Part shown: positions 35,697 to 44,517 of the stretch, one piece after another
Layout of the letters: every line of letters begins with the position of its first letter
How positions within the stretch are numbered: position 1 is the stretch's first letter
Assembly: GCA_018266075.1 (NCBI GenBank)
Contig: JAFEBB010000037.1
Location: forward strand, 1 to 64,000
Reading direction: 5' to 3'
DNA from: Deltaproteobacteria bacterium
GTDB lineage: Bacteria > Myxococcota > Myxococcia > Myxococcales > SZAS-1
Length of the DNA stretch: 64,000 nucleotides
Made by a program: the position numbers and the translations under genes
The notes under the pieces: generated by a model
The model's database searches: none
Seen by the model: the letters and a program-made list of their open reading frames with translations, nothing else
What the model was told of the DNA's origin: nothing

Positions 35697-36791
35697 ATGC
35701 CCATTCGCCTGCAGGTCACGGCCAATGCGGCCAGCGCCGACGGACAGAAGCCGCCGCCGCAGGAGCTGAAGCTCGACGGCGACGCCATCGTCATCGGCCG
35801 CGACAAGGGCTCCACGGTGGTGCTCGCGGAGCCCTCTGTCTCACGCTCGCACGCGAAGATCACCCGCGAGGGCTCGCTCTACTTTGTCGAGGATGTGGGC
35901 TCCGCGTTTGGCACGCGGGTGAACGGCGGGCTCTTGCCCAAGGGCGAAAAGCGGCTCTTGCGCAACGGCGACGTGATCGCGGTCGGTACTTTTGATCTCG
36001 CGTTTACCCGCTTGCTCGAAGTCACCAATGTCGAAGGTGAGGGCGCCGAGAAGACCTCGGCCATGGCGCGCGCCGTCATGAAAGACGTGATGCGCGGGCT
36101 GTCGAGCAGCAACTCGCCGTATCTCGTCGTGCTCAACGGCCCGCACAAGGACGACAAGCACGAGGTGAACGAGGCCCGCGAGCTCAGCGTGGGCCGCGCC
36201 GACGACTGCGACATCATCTTCGCCGACGACCTCACCAGCCGGAAGCACGCCAAGATCCGCCGCGACTGGTCGGGCACGCACGTGGAGGACCTGGGCAGCC
36301 GCAACGGCGTGAAGGTGAACAAGAAGCTCATCAAGGGCCCCACCACGCTCAAAGACCGCGACGAGGTGGAGATCGGCGGCACGCGCATGCTCTTCGTGGA
36401 TCCGTCGGAGATCCGCGAGACGCCCTTCGTGCCGCCGCAGACCGACCCGGGCCTCCAGCCGAAGGAAGAGCCGCCGCCGCCGCGCGTGCCCAAGCGGCCG
36501 AAGACGGGCGCGGAGCCCAAGGCTGAGCCGCCGAAGGAAGAGGCCAAGCCGCCCGAGCCTGAGCCGCCGCCGCCCGAGCCGGAACCGGAGCCCGAACCCG
36601 AGCCGGAGCCTGAACCCGAGCCGGAGCCCGAGGACGAAGCGCCAGCGGGAAACGCGCTGGACCGGCTCCGCTCGCGGTTGCCGCCCGTGCCGACGGACGC
36701 GGATTCGATCAAGCGGTTCGTGCCGCTGCTGATCGTCGGCGGGATTGTGATCGCGGCGATCGTGGCGCTGGTGGTGTTGTTCCTGGGGTGA
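35697..36791 (+). CDS. Twin-FHA-domain membrane protein
   Basis: A 364-residue protein with two forkhead-associated domains that bind phosphothreonine peptides. FHA-1 (about residues 24-100) has IVIGRDKGSTVVLAEPSVSRSHAKI and GTRVNGG. FHA-2 (about 150-230) has LSVGRADDCDIIFADDLTSRKHAKI and GSRNGVKVNKK. A Pro/Glu-rich linker (EPEPEPEPEPEPEPE, about 280-315) spans to a single C-terminal membrane helix (VPLLIVGGIVIAAIVALVVL). The FHA domains would face the cytoplasm and recruit Ser/Thr-kinase substrates to the membrane. It follows the TPR lipoprotein by 36 nt and may be co-transcribed. Confidence 0.88.
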   Translation: MPIRLQVTANAASADGQKPPPQELKLDGDAIVIGRDKGSTVVLAEPSVSRSHAKITREGSLYFVEDVGSAFGTRVNGGLLPKGEKRLLRNGDVIAVGTFDLAFTRLLEVTNVEGEGAEKTSAMARAVMKDVMRGLSSSNSPYLVVLNGPHKDDKHEVNEARELSVGRADDCDIIFADDLTSRKHAKIRRDWSGTHVEDLGSRNGVKVNKKLIKGPTTLKDRDEVEIGGTRMLFVDPSEIRETPFVPPQTDPGLQPKEEPPPPRVPKRPKTGAEPKAEPPKEEAKPPEPEPPPPEPEPEPEPEPEPEPEPEPEDEAPAGNALDRLRSRLPPVPTDADSIKRFVPLLIVGGIVIAAIVALVVLFLG

Positions 36792-36803
36792 GTCGACGCG
36801 CGA

Positions 36804-37382
36804 CTACTCCTCGTCGCTCGCCGCGCCCGCCCGCCAATTCCGCAGCGGCCCCAAGTCCAGCTTGCCCTGCTCGAGCACCATCCGCGCGAGCGCGTCGCCG
36901 ACCTTCGCCAGCGCCGCCAGCTGCCGCAAGCGCGCCAGCTTCACCTTGTGCGCCCGCGACGCGCCCTTGGCCTTCGCCAGCGGCTCCACCAAGCGCTTCG
37001 CGCGATCGAACGCGGCCTGGGCCCTCTCGATCTGCCGCAGCTCCCGCTCGCGCCAGACGTGCGTCACCATCTTCCAGATGTCGGTCTCGGCGGCGAAGAA
37101 GTCGCGCCGCTCGCCGGGCTTGCGGAGGCGATGAACCACGCCCCACTGCTCGAGCTCGGCCAACGTCATGCTCGCCGCGCCCGCGGAGAGCTGCAGCCGG
37201 TCGCAGATGTCCTGGGCGGCCAGGGCGTCGTCGCTCAAGTAGAGCAGGGTCCAGATGCGGCCCATCTGCCGCTTGAAGCCCCAGAACTCGATCAGCCCGC
37301 CAATGGCCTCTGCGGCCAACAGCTCGGCTTCGGCCGAGGGCTCGAGCTCCCCGGTCCGCGATTCGTCACCGCTTCGCGCCAT
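36804..37382 (-). CDS. GbsR/MarR-family regulator
   Basis: A 192-residue winged-helix protein. It resembles the GbsR branch of the MarR superfamily: AEAIGGLIEFWGFKRQMGRIWTLLYL, then ALAAQDICDRLQLSAGAASMTLAELEQWGVVHRL, GERRDFFAAETDIWKMVTHV and a long C-terminal helical region. Many GbsR proteins repress osmoprotectant or isoprenoid-type genes. The ATG 37380-37382 lies before the similarity; a longer frame exists. Ten nt separate it from the upstream polyprenyl synthase gene, suggesting co-transcription from that gene. Confidence 0.85.
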   Translation of the reverse strand: MARSGDESRTGELEPSAEAELLAAEAIGGLIEFWGFKRQMGRIWTLLYLSDDALAAQDICDRLQLSAGAASMTLAELEQWGVVHRLRKPGERRDFFAAETDIWKMVTHVWRERELRQIERAQAAFDRAKRLVEPLAKAKGASRAHKVKLARLRQLAALAKVGDALARMVLEQGKLDLGPLRNWRAGAASDEE

Positions 37383-37392
37383 GCGCGCGAGT

Positions 37393-38403
37393 TTATGCGG
37401 AACGCTCCACCGCGGCGCGCGAAAGCGCCTCGAGCGCGACCCGAATCGGACTTTCAGGGAGTTCACGGAGTGCGGCGAGCGCGCGCTCGAGCCGCTCGTT
37501 CACCTCACGACGCACCTGCGCGCCCACGCCGGTGGCCTGGAGCGCCTTGCCCAATGCCTCGGGCGCATCGCACGCGGCGACCTGGGGGCGCAGCTCGGGC
37601 CGGGCCTCGAGGGCGCGGAGCACGGGGAGCGTGAGCTTTCCCTCGGCGAGGTCGCGCATCACGCTCTTGCCGGCCACCTCGGGCTTGCCCTCGAAGTCGA
37701 TGAGGTCGTCGACGACCTGGAACGCGGTGCCCAGCTCGGTGGCGAAGCGCGCGGCCGACTTGGCCTGCTCGGCCGTCGCCCCGCCCGCGAGCGCGCCCTG
37801 CTCGGCGCAGAACTCGAAGAGCGAGGCGGTCTTGCCGGACACGACCTCCCAGTAGTCGTGCTCGCGCGCCGAGATCTGCCCGCGCAGCGCGAGCTGGTGG
37901 ATCTCCGCGGCCACCATGCGCTCCATGACCTTGAGCAGCGCGTCGGCGCTGTCGGGGCGCGCGCTGGCCCGGGCCAGGAGCAGGGCCTGCACGAGCAAGA
38001 AGTCGCCGGCGAGGACGCTCACCGCGTTGCCCCAGATCACGCGCGCGGCGGGCTGGTGGCGCCGCTCTTCGCCCATGTCGATGACGTCGTCGTGGAGCAG
38101 GGTGGCGGAGTGGGTGAGCTCGGCCACGGCGGCCAGCTCGGCCAGGCCGCGCGGCTCTTCGCCGAACGCCCGCGCGCAGAGGAAGAGCACCATGGGGCGC
38201 AGCCGCTTGCCGCCCGCGGCGAGCAGGTGGCCGGCGGCGCGCGCGGCGTTGCCCGGGGCCTGCTTGGCGAGCCCCAGGAGCATCTTCTCCAGCACCTGCA
38301 GCTCGGGAACCAGGGCCCGCCCATCGGCGAGGCGCACCGGGCCGTCGACGCCCTCGCGCTCCGCCACTTCCAGGACTTCGGCGTACCGCGTCGCAGCCTG
38401 CAT
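37393..38403 (-). CDS. Polyprenyl (long-chain isoprenyl) diphosphate synthase
   Basis: A 336-residue trans-prenyltransferase. Both Asp-rich magnesium sites are intact: DDVID at 105-109 (LLHDDVIDMGEERRHQP) and DDLID at 232-236 (FQVVDDLIDFEG). GGKRLRP (64-70) and GKTASLFEF (190-198) are also present. Chain-length control cannot be judged safely. It probably makes the side chain of quinones or bactoprenol-like lipids. The ATG at 38401-38403 is chosen because GGAG lies 8 nt upstream; ATGs at 38439 and 38442 are in frame but weaker. Clustered with a GbsR regulator. Confidence 0.93.
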   Translation of the reverse strand: MQAATRYAEVLEVAEREGVDGPVRLADGRALVPELQVLEKMLLGLAKQAPGNAARAAGHLLAAGGKRLRPMVLFLCARAFGEEPRGLAELAAVAELTHSATLLHDDVIDMGEERRHQPAARVIWGNAVSVLAGDFLLVQALLLARASARPDSADALLKVMERMVAAEIHQLALRGQISAREHDYWEVVSGKTASLFEFCAEQGALAGGATAEQAKSAARFATELGTAFQVVDDLIDFEGKPEVAGKSVMRDLAEGKLTLPVLRALEARPELRPQVAACDAPEALGKALQATGVGAQVRREVNERLERALAALRELPESPIRVALEALSRAAVERSA

Positions 38404-38454
38404 GGCGGGCTCCTGAAGATTCAAAACGTTCTGAAACATCATAGCGGCCAGAGG

Positions 38455-38590
38455 GAGGGGCTTCAAGCCAAACCCCGATCCCTCGCCTTCCGAAACCCCA
38501 ACCCCCGACCCCTCGGGGAAGGGGAGTCCAAGTGGGAACCGTCGAACGAGCCACCAGCCACCAGCCACCGCAGTTCCTTGAAGCTGCCGA
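38455..38590. repeat. Low-complexity intergenic block A
   Basis: Contains a CCCCTCGGGGAAGGGG hairpin (about 38510-38525) and a tandem CCAGCCA run (ACCAGCCACCAGCCACC near 38553-38571). The same CCAGCCA pattern recurs in block B near 41370. Likely interspersed repeat debris or spacer; no gene is seen. Confidence 0.55.
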
Positions 38591-38613
38591 TGGCGCGTGG
38601 TAGCTGAAACCCC

Positions 38614-39150
38614 GTGCGCCTCGCCTTCTTCATCGCGGCCCTGACTCTGGCCCCCGCGCTCGCGCGCGCCCAGGCCGCCGCCGGCTACGTGGGCAGCGAG
38701 GCCTGCAAGACCTGCCACGAAGAGGCATACGAGGCCTGGCGCGCCGGTCCGCACGCCCGCGCCATGACCTCGCTCACCGGCAAGTCCGCCCACGATGGCC
38801 GCTGCCTCAGCTGCCACGCGCCTGCGCAGGACAAGGGCGTCGGCGCCGTCGGCTGCGAGAGCTGCCACGGCCCCGGCCAGTTCTACTCCCCGCGCTACGT
38901 GATGAAGGACGCCGAGCTCGCCCGCGCCGTCGGCCTCGAGGATCCGGGCGAGAAGAGCTGCCGCGTGTGCCACGACGCGAGCTCGCCGTCGCTCAAGCCC
39001 TTCGACTTCAAGCAGAAGCTCCCGCTCATCGACCACTGGTCGGCCGCGCAACAGAAGAAGAAGCAGGCCAGCCTCGAGGAGCACCGGCGCATCGAGCAGG
39101 CGCTCTCCGCGTTGGAGCCCAAGCGAGCCAACGTGCAGGCCCGCCGCTAG
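38614..39150 (+). CDS. Tetraheme cytochrome c (c554-like)
   Basis: A 178-residue exported multiheme cytochrome beginning at GTG. Signal peptide MRLAFFIAALTLAPALARAQA. Four CxxCH heme sites at residues 31-35, 64-68, 81-85 and 116-120, with the spacing and GSEACKTCHEEAYEAWRAGPHARAM motif of cytochrome c554/c' family proteins (SxxH and distal His). The Lys-rich tail LSALEPKRANVQARR ends the protein. The adjacent ResB gene encodes a cytochrome c maturation component, so the pair likely serves periplasmic electron transfer. No Shine-Dalgarno is obvious. Confidence 0.9.
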   Translation: MRLAFFIAALTLAPALARAQAAAGYVGSEACKTCHEEAYEAWRAGPHARAMTSLTGKSAHDGRCLSCHAPAQDKGVGAVGCESCHGPGQFYSPRYVMKDAELARAVGLEDPGEKSCRVCHDASSPSLKPFDFKQKLPLIDHWSAAQQKKKQASLEEHRRIEQALSALEPKRANVQARR

Positions 39151-39195
39151 GAATCAGGCGACCCGCTGCGGGTTGTGCGGGTTCCGGGAAGTCCC

Positions 39196-40647
39196 ATGGC
39201 CGTCGCCCAGAGCCCAGCGCTGCCCGCGCCCTCGCGCATCGCCGCCCGCCGCGACGTGGTGGAGTGGATCTGGGAGACCGGCGCGTCCCTCAAGCCCACC
39301 ATCCCGATCCTGATTCTCGTGGCCCTCGCCTGCGTGCTGGGCACGTTCGCGAATCCCGACAACGCGTCGCTGAACGACATCGCCGTGGCGCTCGCCAAGC
39401 AGCAGGGCACCTTCATGGGCCTGCTCTGGCGCACCGGGCTGTACTCGTTCTTCGAGCTGAACGACCTGTTCCACTCCTGGTGGTTCCTGCTCTTGCTGGT
39501 GCTGCTCTCGCTGAACCTCACGGCGTGCACCATCGACCGGCTGCCGCGCATCTACACCATCGCCCTCAAGCCGCACCGGCAGCTCGACGATTCCGTGCTC
39601 CGCGGGCTGCGCCACAAGCTGAAGCTGCCCTTCGCAGGCGACCCGGCGCAGGAGGCGGCGCGGCTGGCCGCGGCTTTCAAGGTTCGCGGCTTCGAGGCCA
39701 CGCCGGTGAAGGGCGAGGACGGGGCGTACTACCTCTTCGGCGAGCGCGGCCGCTTCTCGCGCTTCGGCGTGTACGTGGTGCACGCGGCGCTCTTGTGCAT
39801 CCTCGGCGGCGGCATCGCCGGGCGCTTCTGGGGCTACGAGGGCACGATCAACGTGTTCCAGGACAAGGGCACGTTCGACTTCGTCTTCCTCAAGAACGGC
39901 GACGGCGCGATGTACAAGCACGAGCTGCCCGTCGCGGTGCGCGTCACCGACTTCCGCCACACCACCTACAAAGACGGCTCCGACAAGGGCTTCGAGAGCG
40001 ACCTTCAGGTCCTGGGCAAGGACGGCGCGGTGGTTCACGCGCAGACCATCTCCGTGGGCCACCCCATGAAGTGGGCGGGCTGGACCTTCTACCAGGCCAG
40101 CTACCAGGCCGCGCAGGACCGCTCGAGCGCCAAGGTGACGGTCGTCGACAAGGTCTCTGGCGCGCGCACCGAGTTCAAGGTGCGCCCCGACGATCAATTC
40201 GGCCTCAACGCGGACATCAAGTACCGCGTGGTCGACTACCAGCCCGACTTCTCGGGGCTGGGGCCCGCGGTGCACGTGCAGCGTCAGGCGGCGCCGGCGC
40301 AGGGCGGCGAGAGCGACTTCTGGGTCTTCCAGAACAACCCCGCCTTCGACCGCGTGAACCGCGAGGACCGCTACGCGCTCGAGTTCGGCGGCATCCAGCA
40401 GATGTACTTCACCGGCCTCCAGGTGGCGCGCGACCCGGGCGCGGCGATCGTATTCAGCGGCTGCATCTTGATGTTCTTCGGCCTCTTCGTGGCCTTCTAC
40501 ACCTCGCACCGGCGGCTCTGGGCGAAGGTGACCGCGGGCGAGGTGCTGGTCGCGGGCGCGGCGCACAAGAACCACTTCGCGTTCGCCAACGTCTTCGAGT
40601 CGCTGGAGCAGGCCGTGCGCGGCGCCGCGGCAACCAAGCCCGCCTGA
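39196..40647 (+). CDS. resB: ResB-family cytochrome c biogenesis protein
   Basis: A 483-residue membrane protein of system II cytochrome c maturation, in which ResB and CcsA/ResC deliver and attach heme. It has a soluble N-terminus, then four membrane helices (about residues 33-52, 80-101, 192-214 with VYVVHAALLCILGGGIAGRF, and 420-440). A large periplasmic domain of about 200 residues lies between helices 3 and 4 (KDGSDKGFESDLQVLGKDG). The conserved WxFYQASYQ (GWTFYQASYQ) motif is typical of ResB. ATG 39196 is chosen over a start at 39175 because the similarity begins downstream. No CcsA gene is adjacent in the window. Confidence 0.9.
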   Translation: MAVAQSPALPAPSRIAARRDVVEWIWETGASLKPTIPILILVALACVLGTFANPDNASLNDIAVALAKQQGTFMGLLWRTGLYSFFELNDLFHSWWFLLLLVLLSLNLTACTIDRLPRIYTIALKPHRQLDDSVLRGLRHKLKLPFAGDPAQEAARLAAAFKVRGFEATPVKGEDGAYYLFGERGRFSRFGVYVVHAALLCILGGGIAGRFWGYEGTINVFQDKGTFDFVFLKNGDGAMYKHELPVAVRVTDFRHTTYKDGSDKGFESDLQVLGKDGAVVHAQTISVGHPMKWAGWTFYQASYQAAQDRSSAKVTVVDKVSGARTEFKVRPDDQFGLNADIKYRVVDYQPDFSGLGPAVHVQRQAAPAQGGESDFWVFQNNPAFDRVNREDRYALEFGGIQQMYFTGLQVARDPGAAIVFSGCILMFFGLFVAFYTSHRRLWAKVTAGEVLVAGAAHKNHFAFANVFESLEQAVRGAAATKPA

Positions 40648-40668
40648 CGCAGGAACGAGGGGACACGC

Positions 40669-41280
40669 GTGGAGATCAAGGTTCCGACGGCGGACTTCCT
40701 CACCACCGCCACTGGCCCCGAGGGCTGGCCCAAGACGCAGCTCCCCGAGTTCGCGTTCGTGGGCCGCTCCAACGTGGGCAAGAGCTCGCTCATCAATGCG
40801 CTCACGCGGCGGCGCAAGCTGGTGCGCGTGTCGAACACGCCGGGGCGCACCCGCGCGCTGAACTTCTTCGAGGTCCACGTGCTGGACCACAAGCGCGAGC
40901 ACAAGAGCGTGCTCTGCGACCTGCCGGGCTACGGCTTTGCGAAGGTGAGCAAGTCCGAGAAGGCGCAGTGGCAGGGGATCATCGAGGGCTACCTCACCGG
41001 ACGCGAGGGCCTGCGCGCGGTGGTGCAGCTCATCGATGCCGAGGTGGGGCCGAGCGAGCAGGACGCGCAGATGCTGGAGTTCCTGCGTGGGGCGGGACGG
41101 CCGGTGGTCATCGCGGCGACCAAGCTGGACCGGCTCAACAAGGCCAAGCGCATCCCCGCGCTGCGAGCGGCTGCGGTCGAGCTGCGGCTGCCGGAGACCG
41201 ACGTGCTGGGTGTGTCGAGCACCGAGGAGCTCGGGATGGACGAGCTCTGGCGGAAGCTGTTCGCGCTCGAGAAGCCATAG
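40669..41280 (+). CDS. engB: Ribosome biogenesis GTP-binding protein EngB (YihA/YsxC)
   Basis: A 203-residue GTPase that helps 50S ribosomal subunit assembly. G1 is GRSNVGKSS (32-40), G2/switch I is NTPGRTRALNFF, G3 is DLPGYGFAKV and G4 is TKLDR (ATKLDRLNK). A typical C-terminal DVLGVSSTEELG completes the fold. It begins at GTG 40669 with GAGGGG 7 nt upstream and follows resB by 21 nt. It appears complete and functional. Confidence 0.95.
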   Translation: MEIKVPTADFLTTATGPEGWPKTQLPEFAFVGRSNVGKSSLINALTRRRKLVRVSNTPGRTRALNFFEVHVLDHKREHKSVLCDLPGYGFAKVSKSEKAQWQGIIEGYLTGREGLRAVVQLIDAEVGPSEQDAQMLEFLRGAGRPVVIAATKLDRLNKAKRIPALRAAAVELRLPETDVLGVSSTEELGMDELWRKLFALEKP

Positions 41281-41324
41281 GATGCGAAGCTTCCCTCAGA
41301 CGCGCGGACGCGCGCGAGCCCGGG

Positions 41325-41410
41325 AACGGGGAGCCGGGAGCGGGGAGCGGGCCAGGCGCCAATCGGACCAGCCACCAGCCATCAGCGACCGGCCACGGCT
41401 TTTCGACGTT
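41325..41410. repeat. Low-complexity intergenic block B
   Basis: GGGAGC/GGGGAGCGGG tandem pieces at about 41326-41350, and ACCAGCCACCAGCCATCAGC near 41370-41390. This shares its CCAGCCA pattern with block A near 38560. Located in the 221-nt gap before pcnB; no gene seen. Confidence 0.5.
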
Positions 41411-41501
41411 TGACTCGGTGTAGGCCGGAGCCTAGATTGCCGCGCCTCTGAGACCCGCTTTCCGGGTCCCTCGCCCCGGCGCAAGCAGCACCGCGCGACC
41501 G

Positions 41502-43121
41502 ATGCCGGGCCGAAAATCCTCGGTCGCGATGCGATCCACAATGCCCGACGAGCGCCCCGTTTCTCCTCCCGAGTCGTCGTCCCCCGCCAGCCCGCCTGCA
41601 GAGCCGCCGAGCCCGGTGGAGCGCTACAGCCACGGTGACCCCGGCTTCCTCGCCGAGGCCATGCTCGCTCCCGGCGAGCGCGAACCCGACATCGCCCCCG
41701 ATGAGCTCGACGCCGAGGCCCTCAAGGTCATCCGCGGCCTGCGCACCGAGGGCTTTCAGGCCTACCTGGTCGGCGGCTGCGTGCGCGACCTGCTCGTGGG
41801 CCTGACGCCGAAAGACTTCGACATCGCCACCTCCGCGCACCCGGGCGAGATGCGCGCGCTCTTCCGCAACTGCCGGCTCATCGGCAGGCGGTTCCGGCTG
41901 GCGCACGTGTACTTCCGCGGCGGCAAGATCATCGAGGTGGCCACCTTCCGGAAGAGCCCGCGCCCCAACGAGCAGGCCGAGGCCGACGCCGAAGCGGCGC
42001 AGCAGGCCGCGGCCCACCTCGAGGCCGAGGCGCGCGGCGCCGAGCCGCACGACGAGCTGGAGGTGCCGGAAGTCGAGGCCGAGCCCGAGGTCGAAGCCGA
42101 GGTGGAGGCCGAGGTCTCGGCCGACCTGCTCATCACCGAGGACAACACCTTCGGCACCGCCGAGGAGGACGCGCGCCGCCGCGACTTCACCGTCAACGGC
42201 CTCTTCTACGACGTGACCCTGGGCCGGGTGCTCGACTACGTGGGCGGCCTGCGCGACCTGCGCCGCGGCCAGATCCGCACCATCGGCGATCCCGAGGTCC
42301 GCATGCGCGAAGACCCCGTGCGCCTGCTGCGCGCGGTGCGCTTCGCCTGCAAGCTCGGCTTCGACATCGAGCCCAACACCTACGCCGCCTGCGAGGGCTC
42401 GGTGGAGGATCTGTCGCGCTGCGCCGCGCCGCGCCTGCTCGAGGAGATCTTCAAGATCTTGCGCGCGGGCTCGTCGGCGCCGAGCTTCGAGCTGCTCGAC
42501 GCGCTCGCGGCCACGCCGGTGCTGCTCCCCGCATTGCACGCGGCCATGAAGGCCGGCGGCCCGGAGCTGGTGGCCGAGCGCCAGAAGCTGCTGACGCAGG
42601 TGGATCTGCGGCTGCAGGACGGCCAGTCGCTCGACGACGCGCTGCTCTTCGCGGCGCTGCTCGAGCCCATCTCGCGGCGCCAGGCCGTGAACGAAGAGGG
42701 GCCGGACCCCATCGATCGCCTGCTCGAGGATCTGGTGCGCGGCTCGCGGCTCCCGCGGCGCATCGCGGACCGCGTGCGGCACCTGCTCTCGGCGCAGAAG
42801 ACGCTCTCCGGCGAGCGCCGCCGGCGGCGCTCGCTGGCCTCGTTCCGGCGCACGCCGTACTTCGCCGACGCGCTCACGCTCTTCGAGCTGCGCGTGGCCG
42901 CGACGGGCGAGCACGAGGAGCTCCTGGAGAAGTGGCAGTCGGGCGAGGAGCTGGAGCTGGGTGAAGGCGGCGAGGGCAGCGAGCCGGCCGAGGGCGGCGC
43001 TGGCAGCGGCGCGGATGGCGAGCGGCGCGGGCGGCGTCGTCGCCGGCGTCGCCGCGGTGGCCGCGGTGGTCAGGGGCCGGAGTCGAACGGCGCGGCGCCC
43101 GGTGGTTCGGCCGAGAGCTGA
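41502..43121 (+). CDS. pcnB: Poly(A) polymerase PcnB-like nucleotidyltransferase
   Basis: A 539-residue class II polymerase-beta nucleotidyltransferase. Residues about 76-110 carry YLVGGCVRDLLVGLTPKDFDIAT, with the GG and DxD metal residues. A family-specific RRxFTVN motif (ARRRDFTVNGLFYD) and the RMREDPVRLLRAVRFACKLGFD segment follow. The domain is typical of PcnB/CCA-type enzymes that add A-tails for RNA decay. Two features are unusual: an acidic low-complexity insert (about 153-207, EVEAEPEVEAEVEAEVS) between the catalytic half and FTVN, and a basic Arg-Gly tail (RRGRRRRRRRRGGRGG, about 508-525) that could bind RNA. The start is uncertain: an ATG at 41529 is also plausible. Confidence 0.9.
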   Translation: MPGRKSSVAMRSTMPDERPVSPPESSSPASPPAEPPSPVERYSHGDPGFLAEAMLAPGEREPDIAPDELDAEALKVIRGLRTEGFQAYLVGGCVRDLLVGLTPKDFDIATSAHPGEMRALFRNCRLIGRRFRLAHVYFRGGKIIEVATFRKSPRPNEQAEADAEAAQQAAAHLEAEARGAEPHDELEVPEVEAEPEVEAEVEAEVSADLLITEDNTFGTAEEDARRRDFTVNGLFYDVTLGRVLDYVGGLRDLRRGQIRTIGDPEVRMREDPVRLLRAVRFACKLGFDIEPNTYAACEGSVEDLSRCAAPRLLEEIFKILRAGSSAPSFELLDALAATPVLLPALHAAMKAGGPELVAERQKLLTQVDLRLQDGQSLDDALLFAALLEPISRRQAVNEEGPDPIDRLLEDLVRGSRLPRRIADRVRHLLSAQKTLSGERRRRRSLASFRRTPYFADALTLFELRVAATGEHEELLEKWQSGEELELGEGGEGSEPAEGGAGSGADGERRGRRRRRRRRGGRGGQGPESNGAAPGGSAES

Positions 43122-43123
43122 GC

Positions 43124-43139
43124 TTAACCGAACGGTTAA
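43124..43139. repeat. TTAAC-N6-GTTAA dyad, copy 4
   Basis: A perfect 16-nt palindrome, TTAACCGAACGGTTAA. It sits between the pcnB stop (43121) and the stop of the convergent methyltransferase gene (43150). Confidence 0.75.
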
Positions 43140-43149
43140 ATTAGATCGG

Positions 43150-43935
43150 CTACGACTTCTCGACTTTGAACACCATGCTGTTCTCGTGCTGAATCCGCTC
43201 GAACCGCGTGAGCCCCGCGGCCTCGAGCCGGTGCCGCAGCTCGCGCTCGGTGAAGCTCCGGCCGAACGGCGAGAGCCGCGGCAGAAACCGCTTCGACACC
43301 ACCGCCGTGGCCACGAAGCGCGCCCGCGGCGCGAGCACCCGCGCGATCTCCGCGAAGTGCCGATCGAGGTCGTCGACGAGCCCCAGCGTGCCGACCTGCA
43401 GCACGCCGCCGAGCACGCCCGCGCGGAAGGGCAGGGGCGGCACGCGGGCGCGCACGAGATCCACGTCGAGGCCGTGCTCGCGGCTCTGCGCCGCGGCCTC
43501 CTCGAGCATGGCCCGATAGCGGTCCAGCGCGAAGGTGGGACCGTGCGCCTTCTCGGCTGCGAGCCGCCGCGAGAACACCGCCGGTCCTGCATCGACATCG
43601 AGGATCGGCTGCAGCGGCCGCGCGGCCAGCAGCGAGCGGTAGAGCAGGTACTCGGAGTCGACGTCGGGCGCCGGCGCGCCGAGCTGCGCGGCGATGTGCG
43701 GACGCAGGCCCTTCTCGAACTGCCGCGCCACCAGATCCGTCTCCAGCAGGCGCTCCAGGCCCTTGGGCGGCGCGTTGCCCAGGAAGTCGGCCACGCCGTC
43801 GACCACCGCGAAGGTCGCGCCACAGCTGCGACAGGTCAGCGGCCCGAAGTGGATCTCCACCGCCGGCGACTCCACCCGCAGGCCGCCCTTCTGGCAGCGC
43901 GGACAGAGCAGCAGGTCGAGCGAGTCCTTTCTCAT
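43150..43935 (-). CDS. SAM-dependent methyltransferase with N-terminal zinc ribbon
   Basis: A 261-residue protein. Residues 11-38 hold CPRC and CRSC pairs (C11, C14, C35, C38), a Trm112-like zinc ribbon. The methyltransferase part has ILDVDAGPAVFSRRLAAEK (SAM motif I, with Ala-Gly-Pro instead of GxGxG), an acidic strand after it and a motif-IV-type LPFRAGVLGGVLQVGTL. The C-terminal strand pair (ELRHRLEAAGLTRFERI) matches the usual fold. Substrate unknown. The ATG lies close to the zinc ribbon. Confidence 0.85.
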   Translation of the reverse strand: MRKDSLDLLLCPRCQKGGLRVESPAVEIHFGPLTCRSCGATFAVVDGVADFLGNAPPKGLERLLETDLVARQFEKGLRPHIAAQLGAPAPDVDSEYLLYRSLLAARPLQPILDVDAGPAVFSRRLAAEKAHGPTFALDRYRAMLEEAAAQSREHGLDVDLVRARVPPLPFRAGVLGGVLQVGTLGLVDDLDRHFAEIARVLAPRARFVATAVVSKRFLPRLSPFGRSFTERELRHRLEAAGLTRFERIQHENSMVFKVEKS

Positions 43936-44034
43936 CGCCGCGGATAGCTACCACGCCCTGCCGGCGAGGGCTTCGATTTCGCGGCGCGTCCGCAGCGACG
44001 AGGGCATACTCCGCGCGGAACTTGGAGCTCCGCC

Positions 44035-44505
44035 ATGTCCAGCCCGCTCGCGAACGGCGCCCGCGCCCCCGAATTTGCGCTCCCCAACCAGGACGGCCAG
44101 AGCGTCACGCTCGCCAGCCTGCTCGGCAAGGGCCCGGTGGTCGTCTACTTCTACCCGAAGGACGAGACGCCCGGCTGCACCGCCGAGGCCTGCGCCTTCC
44201 GCGACAACTACGACGTCTTCCAGCAGGCCGGCGCGTCGGTCGTGGGCATCAGCGACGACACGGTGGAGTCGCACCGCGGCTTCGCCACGCACCACGGGCT
44301 GCCCTTCGTGCTCCTCGCCGACACCGAGGGCAAGGTGCGCAACGCGTTCGGGGTTCCGCGCGCATTCCTGGGGCTGGCGCCGGGGCGCATGACCTTCGTG
44401 CTCGACAAGGACGGCACGGTTCGCCACAGCTTCAACTCGTCGATCAACATGAAGAAGCACGTGACCGAAGCGATCGAGGTGGTGAAGAAGCTCGCGCAGG
44501 GCTGA
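44035..44505 (+). CDS. bcp: Peroxiredoxin, Bcp/PrxQ type
   Basis: A 156-residue thiol peroxidase that reduces hydrogen peroxide and organic hydroperoxides with thioredoxin. The peroxidatic Cys is C48 in PKDETPGCTAEACAFRD, with a second Cys five residues on (C53), the atypical-2-Cys layout of Bcp. The usual PxxxPxxT/C and active-site Arg regions are recognisable (ETPGCT and GRMTFVLDKDG). The ATG at 44035 is close to a CATACT (44007-44012) that may be the -10 of its promoter. Confidence 0.95.
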   Translation: MSSPLANGARAPEFALPNQDGQSVTLASLLGKGPVVVYFYPKDETPGCTAEACAFRDNYDVFQQAGASVVGISDDTVESHRGFATHHGLPFVLLADTEGKVRNAFGVPRAFLGLAPGRMTFVLDKDGTVRHSFNSSINMKKHVTEAIEVVKKLAQG

Positions 44506-44517
44506 TATATCCCGCGC

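Noticed and set aside
36560..36635. EPEPEP-coding DNA repeat as a mobile or satellite element
   Set aside because: It is an in-frame linker between FHA domains and membrane helix, a common low-complexity pattern.
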